A stretch of 64,000 bases of DNA from Argopecten irradians. Taxonomy: Eukaryota > Mollusca > Bivalvia > Pectinida > Pectinidae. Each line of letters opens with the position of its first letter. Within the stretch, counting starts at the first letter, position 1. Where the stretch lies: contig NC_091135.1 in the NCBI RefSeq assembly GCF_041381155.1, positions 48,644,086 to 48,708,085 of the forward strand, in the 5' to 3' direction. The position numbers and the translations under genes were made by a program. Positions 48,125 through 59,629 of the stretch are shown piece after piece. The notes under the pieces were generated by a model. That model was not told where the DNA came from. It was given only the letters and a program-made list of their open reading frames with translations, and made no database searches.

Positions 48125-49040
48125 CTACATGATGGAAAGATAGGACAGATGATAATAATGACTTTTTTTTTTCAAATTACAAGTAAACATGTTTCCAATG
48201 TAATTAAAATTTTATCTGATGTCAAATCACTTTCAGACATTTCCTTAAAAAATATTTAATATTAATTATTAAAAAGAGAACGATAAACAAATCAAATGTG
48301 TAGATTAATTCTTCATCTATTTTTTTAAATTTAGATAAACGATTCCTATAATAAGAATTAAGATATATTATATCTTAATTAAACAGTTTTATTTGTCTAG
48401 TATTGGATCATGTTCCAGTTAACTAGTATCACCTTTTTACGCTAGTGATATTTTCCATGCCTATAAATTACTTCTTACGTGCAATTGAACTTAGTAGCTT
48501 ATTGCTATGTGAAACAATGTACAATTCAGGTAATACCATCCCCAATGTGCAGAAGATATTTCTTTTTATAGCTTCACAATCACGATCAAATTATAGACGA
48601 GGTACACAATTCATCACGTTTAGTGTGTGATACAAACAAGTTTTGTCTGCGTAATAATAAACTATAATGCTGACATGGGAACTGAATGGAAAAAGTTAAT
48701 ACACCATTCGAACAAGACGCCGAGAGAGCATTATCGCTCACCTGGTTTGTAATGCCAACTGATGTTCTTAATACAGGTTCAGCTGTTAATTTCTCATGGA
48801 TTTTTAAAGATATACATTAAAGTACCCTATTTGGGCCTTCTACGACTAACTGCTATTTAAAGGAAATGTTGACGGACGGACTCATACACTATAGCATAAG
48901 TTCACCGGATCATGCAGCAAAAACAAATATATGTCAATATTTAAACATTCCTATGATCTGTTGAGCATCTGAAGACACCAACCAAAGGAAATCGCTCAAA
49001 TATCGCTTTCCTTTTGAAAAAGAAGCACCTAGCTTTGGTG
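48125..49040. other. No gene seen
   Basis: AT-rich. 48720-48905 shows scattered AGGTCACCTG-family words ('cgctcacctgg', 'ttgacggacggac'). Confidence 0.4.
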
Positions 49041-49126
49041 AGTACCTCACAAAGGCAGTACATGGTAGGTACCTCACAAAGGCAGTACATGGTAGGTACC
49101 TCACAAAGGCAGTACATGGTAGGTAC
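49041..49126. repeat. 27-bp minisatellite, locus 1 (three units)
   Basis: Unit 'ggtacctcacaaaggcagta' plus 'catggta', with GGTACC at the joints. The same unit recurs 0.5 kb away at 49586-49690. The Cys-containing frames seen here (YCLCEVPTM repeats) are just its translation. Confidence 0.8.
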
Positions 49127-49585
49127 AGGGATCGCAGAATCAAACCAAAAATAGATTTCCGGAAATCCCCTTTTGGGCACAAGATTTCATAAAGAGGTGA
49201 ATGTTAGGGGGCCTGCTGATTGGGTATTCAGGGCGCATCAATTTCAAATGTTTAATGTGTGGGTTGGGCAATACCTGTAGATGTAAAATATATAAAGAAA
49301 TTCTAAAATTCTGTCAAGTGTGTGTCTGACAGGCGGAGATAATCAATATTAGAATTTCATGAATATTTTGGTCAATTTTTGGTGCGGAATTCAACATAAG
49401 ATGGCAACCCCCACATAAAAGTTTAGCAAGATGGTAGATCTGAATTTCTTTTGATTCACAGGTATGCGAGATGCCATTCTTTAAAATTAGTGACAGGTGA
49501 CCAGACTTGAAAACTCCATTTAACCTGGACAGTGGCAAACGTTAATATATCGTATATAGCGAAATCATTTGGTTCTGCGGACTCT

Positions 49586-49690
49586 ACATCACAAAGGCAG
49601 TACATGGTAGGTACCTCACAAAGGCAGTACATGGTAGGTACCTCACAAAGGCAGTACGTGGTAGGTACATCATAAAAGCAGTACACTGTG
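49586..49690. repeat. 27-bp minisatellite, locus 2 (about four units)
   Basis: Same unit as 49041-49126; the last units are diverged. The DNA between the two loci is not repeated. Confidence 0.8.
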
Positions 49691-49744
49691 TTCATGTTAG
49701 AAAACTCCAAACTCATTACACAGTCCATAATTTAGAAGTGATTC

Positions 49745-49800
49745 TATACGACTGATTGACCTTGGCTGTTAATAAGACGTTAAAATAATCAAACAAACAA
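49745..49800 (+). repeat. SINE 3' tail, + sense
   Basis: 'ttggctgttaataagacg' followed by 'aatcaaacaaacaaa'. Confidence 0.6.
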
Positions 49801-50029
49801 ATACGACAGATAAATCATGTCCGATCGCTATTGAAGACTGTAAATAAGGAATACTGCGACCTCATACTATATGGTGGAACAACACAACATATCCAGGAAA
49901 GATTTAATATGCTACTACAATAGTCAGATCAGATTTGGTTTGGTTTATTATACATTTTTTTGCGTAACCACTGTATCTTTTAGTGAAAGCTTAGCACTCT
50001 TGTGAAATTAGCAGATAATAGTTGTGGTA

Positions 50030-50290
50030 GTCATTAAATTTACGTCCAATTAACAGCCATGGTCAGGACGGCCTCCCATGTATGCAGTGTGAAGCGTCTA
50101 TGAAGTGTGTGGTGCGTGTTTTGGGAGAATGCGGTATATCAGTGTTGTGTCTTCTTGTATAGTGGAACTCTTGCCCTATTCATAGTGCTGTAGCATGCTG
50201 CCAAAGACACCTAGCAACACACCCCACCGATCACATTATACTGACAATAAGCAACACACTCGACCCAGTCACATTGTACTGACAACGGGC
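50030..50290 (-). repeat. SINE 3' half, - sense
   Basis: 'ggtcaggacggcctccc', 'cttcttgtatagtggaac', 'cacattatactgacaa'. The last stretch ('caacacac...actgacaa') is duplicated. A further short piece is at 50645-50700. Confidence 0.6.
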
Positions 50291-50700
50291 AAGGATGGCC
50301 CAGAATACCTCGATTCCAGTGAATGGTAAAATAAACAATAACTAGTCGATGATTAAGACGTCTCATAAACCCAAACATTTGGTGTAAATATACATATTAT
50401 TCCTGTCAAGTCATAACTGCTGTTAGGTTACATCCTGTTACGTAAACTATTGCACTAAAACTGCCTACATATTTTATTTTGTTGACCCGTCTCTGAAGTT
50501 TCGATATTTTACACTAACTACTAGAACATCTTGCAAATGATCAATGTGATTAGTGTGCTCAAATTTCATATATGTATACTTTCATGTAATTCTAGATCAA
50601 ACCTATACGACATATACGTAACAGTTTGGTGTGAAGCATTATATCAACGTCCACTCAACCGACAGCTCATTTAAGGACGGCCTCCTGTGGGTGCAATGTA

Positions 50701-51606
50701 TTGCGGTGAGTAGATGTTAGACATAATAAGTAAGATTTCGGACTTCAAAATATTGACATATTTCAAAGTCCACTGAAAATATTTATTGGGTAACACATGA
50801 ATCAGTTTATTAAAGGTCATAGTAGTTGGGGATCTGGTGAAGTTCAGTGTTACAGCATGTTTTTGACATTCCTTCAGATTCCAGCAGTATTTAGTATAAC
50901 ACAAATTCCGGTAGTAAGCATGCGCAGTGAAGACTTCCTTCTTCGTTGCGGCTTACAGATCAATCAGGGAAAAAAAACTTTTATTCAACCTTCCCATCAA
51001 CCCTTCCTTATTTATGGATTGTAGTTATTGCTCTGCTGCCCTTTGTTTTTAAATTTCCATTTCAGTTGAATTGTGTGAAGACTTGACATTGACTGATGCT
51101 GATATCTGAACTCTTGCTGTCAGGGACTTTGTTTATAATTTCGTATGTAAATTGTTATCAGAGGCATTGATTGAAATGGATAAGTGCATGGTATGTTGCA
51201 ATCCTCATACGAGGCAAAAGTGGCGGATCCTCGACAAACGCATATATTCTGCACTCTTGAACGTATTTATTGTCATTTCATTGTTTGTTGTTATTGAAAT
51301 CATGTGTACTTATTGACAGTGCTCATTACAACGTGTTGCACTTATTGAACTTTGCTTGTTTATTGATATTGATTTCATGTATTGACAGTGCTTAATGAAT
51401 ATACTGTAGTTATTGACAGTGCTTATTTAATTAGTTTATACTTATTGACAGTGCTTATTTAATTGTTTGCACTCATTGATGGTGCTATATATTCACATTG
51501 TTGAAATACATTTAATCTTATTGAAATTGAATAATTGAATTATACATGTGTATTGAATTACATCAAAATTCGATTCTGCATAAGAGATATATTCAAAATT
51601 TAGGAA
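50701..51606. other. No gene; imperfect tandem repeat
   Basis: 51310-51485 repeats 'ttattgacagtgcttattta' with variation, four to five times. Open frames at 50671-51024 overlap on both strands and resemble nothing known. Confidence 0.45.
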
Positions 51607-51611
51607 GTATT

Positions 51612-52607
51612 CAGTGGCGTAGGAAGATGAAACGTAATGGGGGGGGGGCAAAGTTAATATTTCGTAACACCCCCCCCCCCCCCCCCCCCTCGCGCGCCCC
51701 GCACCCTCAGGAGATACTTGATATTATACTTTTTTTTCATAAATCAGTACATATTCGTATAGACAGTGCATGGCTTCGCTAAAAGGAAATTAATGAATAC
51801 GCAAGCTAGCAAGTTTGGGGGGTCCGGGATATCTCCTGGAAAAATATTACGGTTTAAAATGACCGAGATGAGTTTTACGATGTATTTTGATGATTTTGCG
51901 AGCGCCGAAGTCGTGATATTTTGGTGTTTGTTGAATTTGCGAGGGCCGAAGGCGCGAGATGTTGGTGATTGGGGGTCCGGGGGTCTCGAGCCCCGGAAAA
52001 AAAGTTTACGATTTAGATAGCAGAGATGAGTTTTACGATGCATTTTGTTGAATTTGTTGTTTGGCGGGTCGGGGGGTCTAACCCGAGAAAAAAATATTAC
52101 GATTTGGAATGGCTCAGATGAGTTTTACAATGTCTTTTGATGAATTTAAAGCGTTCTTAACACGGTAATTTTCCGATTTAAAGTTATCTGCATTTAGAAA
52201 TGATAATTGTGAGTGTCGTCATACCATTATGCAACCCAGCTCTATCTGAACATACCAGATTCACACCATCGGCACATTGTTGTGTAACTCAAAATAATAA
52301 TGAATTGATTGTCTTGCTAAGACAAATAAACAAATTATTATTTTAAGAAGCATTCTTTTGAAATAGTAAAATCCCTTGATGGACATTTTTAGTCTAGTTA
52401 GTGTGCATTGAATTTTCATTATTAAAGGTTCCAACATTACGTGCTTGAACGCGCCGTGCAGCGTTATTTCTAAAATGAACTACAAAAATGTGCAGAAGGA
52501 CCCTTTTTTCTTTCAAATATGCATTTTTAGAACATTTCACTCGGCGTAAATGGGGGGAGGGGCATTAAGACATGGGGAACAGGGGTCCTACGCTTCCTAC
52601 GCCCCTG
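51612..52607. mobile_element. 996-bp non-autonomous DNA transposon, CAG(T/G)GGCGTAGGAAG ends
   Basis: Terminal inverted repeats CAGTGGCGTAGGAAG and CTTCCTACGCCCCTG (14 of 15 match), flanked by GTATT on both sides (51607-51611, 52608-52612). Internally a unit of about 130-150 bp occurs three times ('gagatgagttttacgatg', 'ggggtccggggg'). Near the left end lie ten G (51639-51648) and twenty C (51670-51689). No transposase. The superfamily is not clear from a 5-bp duplication. Confidence 0.75.
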
Positions 52608-52784
52608 GTATTCTATTTGGAATGTTTATGTTAATTAAATTCTTCATATCAAATAACTTTAAAACAATTTAAGTAATATTATTAAGACACAGAGTGATAT
52701 TACCATCGAGTAAATGCTGGTATCCTCATTCAACTTTATGATGCTTATGCAATCTAAATTTATTGTGATGTACACCCATTAATG

Positions 52785-53440
52785 ATTTGTTTGTTTGTTG
52801 GATAAATTAACATCCTATTAACAGCTATGGTCATGTAAGGACGGCCTCCAATGTATGCGTTATGTTGCGTGTATGTTGTGCAAGATGCGTGTTTTGAGAG
52901 ACTGTGGTATGACAAATGCTAGTTATACAGCTCACCACGTGCAGGTCGAGTCGACGTCAGTCACCTGATACGATTCGGAATCCGACAAAACTCGAAGTCA
53001 CTGAACATGGCGGTGATTGAAGGGGCTTAATTCAAAACCAGGATTATGGGCCGACATATGCTTTTGGGGAGCTTAACCATCAAGTTACATGTCCATGTTC
53101 AAATATCAAATGTTTAAGCGAAATATCGTTACAGTGAAATTAGCATGAAATATAACTTTAATGATAGGCGCTTTGTAGGAGCAGAAACTATCAATTTTAT
53201 ATACTTTGGTGTCTTTGCCAGGGGACAGAACCCAGATCCTCCTCACAGGGGCGAGTGCTCAACAGAAGGCCAAAAGTGAGACGGTGTCAAGGGAGACGTT
53301 AGGAAGAAGGGGAAAAATAAGATCCCAAATTTAGTCGCCTTTTACGATAATGCAATAGGGGCAGATGGTACAATTCTAAACCAGAATCCAGAACCTTCCT
53401 TAAAAGGAACGAGCGTCCAACTAAAGGTTAAAAAGGAGAC
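52785..53440 (-). repeat. SINE, - sense, interrupted
   Basis: 3' half at 52785-52915 and tRNA-like head/5' part at 53165-53440, with 250 bp of the E-box segment (52916-53165) in place of the middle. The pieces keep order and orientation. Confidence 0.65.
52916..53165 (+). repeat. E-box-bearing dispersed segment, copy 1
   Basis: Matches 54625-54890: 'ctcaccacgtgcaggtcg', 'gtgatacgatt' region (here with CACCTG), 'actgaacatggcggtgattg', 'gacatatgcttttgggg', 'atcaaatgtttaag'. Confidence 0.65.
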
Positions 53441-53500
53441 GGAATCAAGTGAAAGATCAAGAAAATAACAATTCTGGAAAAAGAGAAATATTTAGCCGCC

Positions 53501-55245
53501 TTAAGGATGTACTCCTCTGAGTAGTCAAAATTTTCTTGTATTAAACTTTTTTTCTTATATAGATTTTTGGAAAGAGGAGTTCATACCATGAAAGAAAATG
53601 AAAGAAAACATGTCCGTGTGCTCGTTTTTGAGCTACTGTCACTCAAAGTTGCCAAGTTGACAAAATATTGGATTTTATGGGAATTTTGCCGTTTTGACCA
53701 TAAACACAAGAGATTAAAGTCATAACTTCCTAATGACGTGTTTGATATGTATTAATGTTTGTAGAATTTATTTTCCAGTAGTCTTCTTTTAAAATATACC
53801 AGTTTTGATTAATAAGACATATATTTTTTCTCAGAATAACATATGCTATCCCTACCCCTTAATTTTGAGCTACAAAATGCACCATTTTCAGCCATTTTTG
53901 CCAAATCTAACCCTTTATAGAAAAAAGTTCTGATATTAAACTTTTGTTTATATTTTGCATATCAATAGGGAAAGGGTTGTTCTTTCAAAATCAGGCAGAA
54001 AAATGGGAGGTCCGTGTGCTTACTTTTTTGCCCCACTTGAATATTTGTTATTTTTCAGTATTTTAGAGTAAAAAATAAAAGTGTTCAAATTACCATTAAA
54101 TGTAAAAATGAAAAAGTGAATCATTTCACACATTAAAGTTGTATGGTCTATAACTTTCGCTCTTTTGGTCATAGTGAAAACTGTTGAAGTGTTATACATA
54201 TTTTTCTCCGTCTGCCTGAGGTTTAAACTTTCTAATTTTACCACTTTTTATAAAGTTGCAGCACTGGAAGTATCTTTAATTATAAAAGTAAAAAAATATC
54301 TTTAATTATAAAAGTAAAAAAATAGGCTCGAAAGATGCCGAATCATTCCGAACTCTTCCGAACATCGTTGCGACAATCTCGAAGTAAAACGAGAGTTGTG
54401 AAACCAAGAGAAAATATCAACAATTTTTCATAAACAAAACATGTGGTTGACCTCATCAGACTCTATCTACAAAGAAAATAATGCTCGCACATTACAATAT
54501 TTGATACACACAACATTTTACGGTAATGTGTAAATTGGATGTTTCAAATACTCATACCAGCATGATTTGCTCATATAGGCCAGAAGGAAAACGTAAACAA
54601 ACACATGTGTGCTTACGCTAGTTACCTGGCTCACCACGTGCAGGTCGTGTCGAACGTCAGTCACGTGATACGATTAGGAATCCGACAAAACCCGAAGTCA
54701 CTGAACATGGCGGTGATTGAAGGCGCTTTATTCAAAACCAGGAATATATGATTCCTAGATTTCGGCTCTCTTATAGGCCGACATATGCTTTTGGGGAGCT
54801 AAATCATCAAGTTACATGTCAATGTTTGAATATCAAATGTTTAAGTTACATATCGTTACAGTGAAATTAACAGCAATACAACTTTCATGCTCAATATTTT
54901 CATTACCACGAACCAAGTAAAGATTTACAGCAAAAATTAGCTCAATACAGTTAAAAATGCCGGTGCAGTGATGATTTTAGTAAAAACAATTTCAGTAAAA
55001 AATGATAAAACTTTGGCTCTATTCAAAGCGAAAAAAGACACAATTTCAAAATGGCCGCGAAATGGGTCATTTTTTAAAATCCCTTAAAATCTGCTAAAGT
55101 TTGAACTGTAATTTTTTGACAAAATTTGCAACTGGCAACTTGCTAAAGATATTGATAAATTGTATTTGAAAATATCATAACTTCTTTGATCTTTGTCGAA
55201 ACGAGATTTCAACGGGACTGAAACCTCAGAAGAATACATCCTTAA
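53501..55245. mobile_element. 1.74-kb TTAA-flanked non-autonomous transposon
   Basis: Ends GGATGTACTCCTCTGAG (53505-53521) and CTCAGAAGAATACATCC (55225-55241), inverted repeats with two mismatches in 17, each flanked by TTAA. No transposase frame; open frames inside are short. A 26-bp direct repeat lies at 54270-54321. It contains copy 2 of the E-box segment, so the copies at 52916 and 59880 are probably deletion derivatives of this family. TTAA flanks suggest a piggyBac- or Kolobok-type mobiliser. Confidence 0.75.
54545..54900 (+). repeat. E-box-bearing dispersed segment, copy 2
   Basis: Carries two CACGTG boxes about 30 bp apart (in 'ccacgtgcagg' and 'gtcacgtgatac') and 'gaacatggcggtgattg'. 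Internal to the TTAA element. Confidence 0.65.
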
Positions 55246-56314
55246 GCAGAGCAGACAATACCTGTGGTGATTCACCATGGCGCTAGGGAATATAGCAAGT
55301 TGTCCTCAAATATGTCTGTGTAATCAAAGATTATACCTAGGTGGTAAACAAGTCTTCATTTCGCAAAACAAAACATACCTCATATTACCTCTAATTTTAC
55401 TTCAAATGGTACAGTGCGGTATATTTAATTATTAATTTGGTTTAGAGATATTGACTGCATTCACATGCAACTGCTCTGTATATCTGCTTCTTGAGAAGGA
55501 ATGATACATACATAATGTATGTTGGGATGTTGGGAAGTCCATTGTTGGCATTAATGACGATTTAATTACCCGTACTATCTGTGTTTGTCAAATCAAACGT
55601 TACATGTATATAAACGTTAATGTAAATTTAATTACTTTTAGTAATTAATTAAAATGAATTTGCATTTCTGATAAACCTCTCAGACAAATACAAATAGACA
55701 AGTAAACCGCAATCCGTAGTGATTAGCTCACAAAGACAAATTATACCAAAGGCTAAAGTGACAACATAATGGCAAGCATTAATTTACATTGTAGCGTACA
55801 GCTGTGTACCTGGTTTGTTTAGATACATGATGACATATAGGAAGTGTCAACATTTTAGAATTTTGATAGAGATTACATTACTTTACTAGTGCAGTGAGTA
55901 TGGCTTATACAGCGTAGAATCCCAAAATATTTTAGATTTACTTTATGTCCACTTTGATTATGAAAACAATAGCTACAATTTAAAATACTAGTTTTATTCT
56001 GTTCTCTAAAGATACGTCATATGTTTATAACAAAGAGATTCAATATCAAAGTTGTCAAAATCTCTACTAAATATGATAGTGTCATAATGCACAAGGTTAC
56101 GGAGACAATCATTGTGATTTTTTTCTTTCGTTTTTTTTAATTTGAAAATTCAAAGCACGTTTGTCCTTGAGGTGAGCGTTCGCCCTGTTAGGACGTTCCT
56201 TAGCCGTCGTTTATGGGGCAAGTAGAATGTACGTTCGGGCAAATGACTTTAAATGGGATACTTCATCCCTCGACAATACTATGAGGTAATAGTGCCCAGG
56301 CCATAATAGATAAT
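55246..56314. other. No gene seen
   Basis: AT-rich DNA without recognisable exon or repeat. Confidence 0.45.
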
Positions 56315-56992
56315 TAGTGTTTTGAGAGTCTGTGTTATATCAGTGTTTTGAGAGTCTGTGTTATATTAGTGTTTTGAGAGTCTGTGGTATATTAGTGTTT
56401 TGAGAGTCTGTGGTATATTCGTGTTTTGAGAGTCTGTGGTATATCAGTGTTTTGAGAGTCTGTGTTATATTAGTGTTTTGAGAGTCTGTGTTATATCAGT
56501 TTTTTGAGAGTCTGTGTTATATTCGTGTTTTGAGAGTCTGTGGTATATTCGTGTTTTGAGAGTCTGTGGTGTATTCGTGTTCTGAGAGTCTGTGATGTAT
56601 TCGTGTTCTGAAAGTCTGGTATATTCGTGTTTTGAGAGTCTGTGTTATATCAGTGTTTTGAGAGTCTGTGTTATATTAGTGTTTTGAGAGTCGTGGTATA
56701 TTCGTGTTTGAGAGTCTGTGGTATATTCGTGTTTTGAGAGTCTGTGGTATATTAGTGTTTTGAGAGTCTGTGTTATATCAGTGTTTTGAGAGTCTGTGGT
56801 ATATTAGTGTTTTGAGAGTCTGTGGTATATTAGTGTTTTGAGAGTCTGTGTTATATTAGTGTGTTGAGAGTCTGTGGTATATTCGTGTTTTGAGAGTCTG
56901 TGATGTATTCGTGTTTTGGGAGTCTGTGATGTATTCGTGTTCTGAAAGTCTGGTATATTCGTGTTTTGAGTGTGTGGTATATTAGTGTTTTG
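56315..56992 (-). repeat. 26-bp minisatellite grown inside a SINE (about 26 units)
   Basis: Unit 'gtgttttgagagtctgtg' plus '(g/t)tatatta'. It matches the SINE body segment 'gtgttttgggagactgcg' plus 'gtatgttc'. The array leaves into 'gtgttttgtctccttgtgaa' and 'agtggaac', which is the next part of the SINE. So one SINE segment was amplified in place. Confidence 0.8.
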
Positions 56993-57247
56993 TCTCCTTG
57001 TGAAAGTGGAACAGCCTTTATTCTCTATCTTTTCTGCAATTATTTTGTCACATGAATGACAATTGAAATCAGATCGAATTTATGAAAAGGAAATAATTGG
57101 TTGCTACTCTGTATACGTTGATGGTCATTCAGAACGATGAAAACTCTTGTTCAATTGCCTCGTATAACTGTTAATTTACCTTAATTGAAAAAAATCTTAA
57201 TATCCTGATGTAAGCAATACATCATCGTGTTATATCAAAGAACCCAT

Positions 57248-59029
57248 TTACAATGCTTGAATCATAACTGACTTGCACTGGTTGTTACGGTTATATTGCA
57301 AAGTTACGACTTGATGATGTTTATTCATCCACCTTTTTCCAACACAGTTGTATTTAATTCGATGGCTTTGTTTGTTTACATAACTTGATGTTGACGAGCT
57401 TTGCGTTTTGATAATTCTCTTGTGTGCTATTCTATAGATTTTCAGCACAAAATCTTAGAAATTTCACTTTTTTATTAATACTATTATTATAATATCTTAA
57501 ATCAGTTGATTCTTGGATTTTTCTGTCGATATTACAAGGTATCATGGCACATAAGTAATGGAGTAAGTTAAAATAGTGTGCCTAGCACTCATACGACTGC
57601 ATGCATTAAGCCAAAATTGTTGCAAGATGTATGGTATTCCTTTGTTTGTTTGCAAGCTTACAAATCAAACGAACCCTTTGCTAGTCGGGTTACTAAATTT
57701 CTCTTATCTATATTCTCCTGATTAACAAAAGTCATGTTCTGTCCAGATATACACGGGGCACAGAACCATCTAGTTATGATTTGAACTTAAATTCCATCAT
57801 GCATTTATAACAATTGCTATCCAACGATAGCACCTGTCTCTCACCCACTAATAACAATGAACAAACCCCATGTATCTGAATGTGTTATTGTAAGTTCGAA
57901 CAGCTATAAATATATAACAATTTATAAATCAGATATGTAGAGGCGATACCGGAAATGAGGACCATTCATTAAATGTGTCGGGGAACTGTTAAACTTGTTA
58001 CAAGATGTTTGAATAAGGACTACAAATGGTTTGTGCATTTTTGACGTATTGTCATAGCATGACTTTGGCAGCAATTGAATACCACCATTCCGAACGCACA
58101 AACGGGTTACAACGGTACCACCAATTGTTACAAAACATCTTAAGTGGTTTGGTTAGCTTGTGTACTCACCAACTGTTTTCTTATCATGACACAAGTCTAG
58201 AATAATGTGGATGAAGCTGGGAGGTATCGTCTTCAGGACATTCCGTGACAAGTTAGTACAGCTCTGATATATATTGAACAACCGACCAATTCAGTATGAT
58301 AGATACCAGCCAATACTGGACGATAAATTGATAATACCTACTGATGGGGTTACAGCTGTTATCAATAGCATTCTTCCTTTTCAATTTAGTTACGGCACGC
58401 ACAATGAAACGGACAGGGAGTCAGGGACCATCAATTAAAAGAATTAAATGTACATACAAACGTATTTTTGAATGTCAACAGTCTTATTACCATCCCTTAT
58501 ATATCAATAAAACACTTAAGCATCATTTTCCCTGAGATTATATTTGTATAATACTATTTACCTTTGTTGATTTTTTATCAGCTTGTTTTGTGCCAAGGAT
58601 AAGGATTTGCCGGAGGGGTTGTTTGAAGTCCTTTTCGTGTTCCGGTAATGTATTTGATCTGATTTTCTTTGGGTGGTTTCGTCGTTGAGTTCCCTTTCTG
58701 TTAGCTGTCCCGTGTCGTCGGGAATTCAATTGGCTTTGATTTGGGATTTCCTCGCCTTTCGGAACTGAGTTTCTGCGAACTGCCCTTTTTTGCCTTGTAT
58801 TCCATTTATCAGGTTTTTCCACTAATTGATTGGTCCAGTCAGATTCCTCCTGGAACTGTCGGAATCGTGATTCAACATTCCTGATACTGTCCGATGAAAA
58901 GACCATCGGTTTCGACTCATAATGCTTCTGTTGAAGTCCATTTGTTTCAGAATCAGATAGTTTCCTTGGAAAACCAGTCACTGACCACAAACAGACGGTC
59001 GATACAAAAAGTTTGAAAATCGTCTCCAT
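57248..59029 (-). CDS. Secreted, furin-processed cysteine-containing protein (four exons)
   Basis: Exon 1 59029-58562: ATG followed by a signal peptide (METIFKLFVSTVCLWSVTG), a polar pro-region, a furin-type site RQKR|AVRR at about residues 92-95, and a very basic stretch; donor AAG|GTAAAT. Exon 2 58263-58170 (SCTNLSRNVLKTIPPSFI...LDLC) has donor TTG|GTGAGT. Exon 3 57785-57694 carries TRWFCAPCISGQNM. Exon 4 57418-57248 ends IKYNCVGKRW...NNQCKSVMIQAL, stop TAA. Phases agree throughout, giving about 274 residues with six cysteines after the furin site. The layout suggests a processed ligand. The C-A-P-C-I block after IPPSFI and a late NC...QC pair faintly recall IL-17-like cytokines, but I cannot assign a family. 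Exons 3 and 4 are less certain than 1 and 2. Confidence 0.55.
58344..58535 (+). CDS. Small ORF with signal-peptide-like start, inside an intron of the opposite gene
   Basis: 63 residues: MGLQLLSIAFFLFNLVTA looks like a signal peptide, then a basic, two-Cys tail. It lies wholly within intron 1 (58264-58561) of the minus-strand secreted gene. A TATATAT occurs at about 58267. There is no other support, so it may be chance. Confidence 0.22.
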   Translation: MGLQLLSIAFFLFNLVTARTMKRTGSQGPSIKRIKCTYKRIFECQQSYYHPLYINKTLKHHFP

Positions 59030-59186
59030 TTTCGGCAGCTTTACTTCCTCTACTAGGACGAGAGACAATTACAGTGAGGCTTTCGGTGACTTACAGTTGC
59101 CTTTATCACTTAAGACATCACTCACTGGAAGATGTGACGAAGAAAATACATTTTTTGTGCTGGGTCTCTTTCATCATAACTATACC

Positions 59187-59192
59187 TTTATA
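59187..59192 (-). promoter_or_regulatory. TATA box of the secreted-protein gene
   Basis: CTATAAAGG on the minus strand, about 160 bp upstream of the ATG at 59029. Spacing allows a start of transcription near 59160 and a 5' UTR of about 130 bp without introns. Inferred from sequence only. Confidence 0.45.
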
Positions 59193-59629
59193 GTTAAGTT
59201 TTAGTTGAATAGATTTTATGCTTCGCTGCTTATGTTGAGATTTTTGTATTATATCTCAATAACGCAAATAAACGATTCAAATAAATCCTTATTTTTCTAC
59301 ATACATACTATCGATAATTTCTTCCAAATTCCATTTTGGGATTTTTTTTTCTTCTCTATGAAATCATTACACCATTATATCAAGCGTCATTATAAATGCG
59401 ACGTCATTTTTTCTTATATTGACTGATAAATTATTTTTTTAGCCGATGGAAATTTTAGCCAATGGAAATGTTCAAGTAAAATCAAATAATTGCTTAATGT
59501 AAAAAATACTTGAGTTTTATAGCATTTTAGAAAATAATTATCCAATGGCGTATCCACTGCATCGTATAGTGAAAAACTTGGTACTTTAATGAAATGAGCA
59601 GACAATAGTTGTGGCAGTCACAAGCTTTT

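Noticed and set aside
48934-49728. Cys-repeat proteins (YCLCEVPTM repeats)
   Set aside because: Pure translation of the 27-bp minisatellite; no start, splice or flank support.
51744-52043. Overlapping frames on both strands in the 51.6-52.6 kb element
   Set aside because: They arise from internal tandem repeats of a non-coding transposon.
56315-56992. CRISPR-like array
   Set aside because: Units are contiguous with no spacers, the DNA is eukaryotic, and the unit derives from a SINE.
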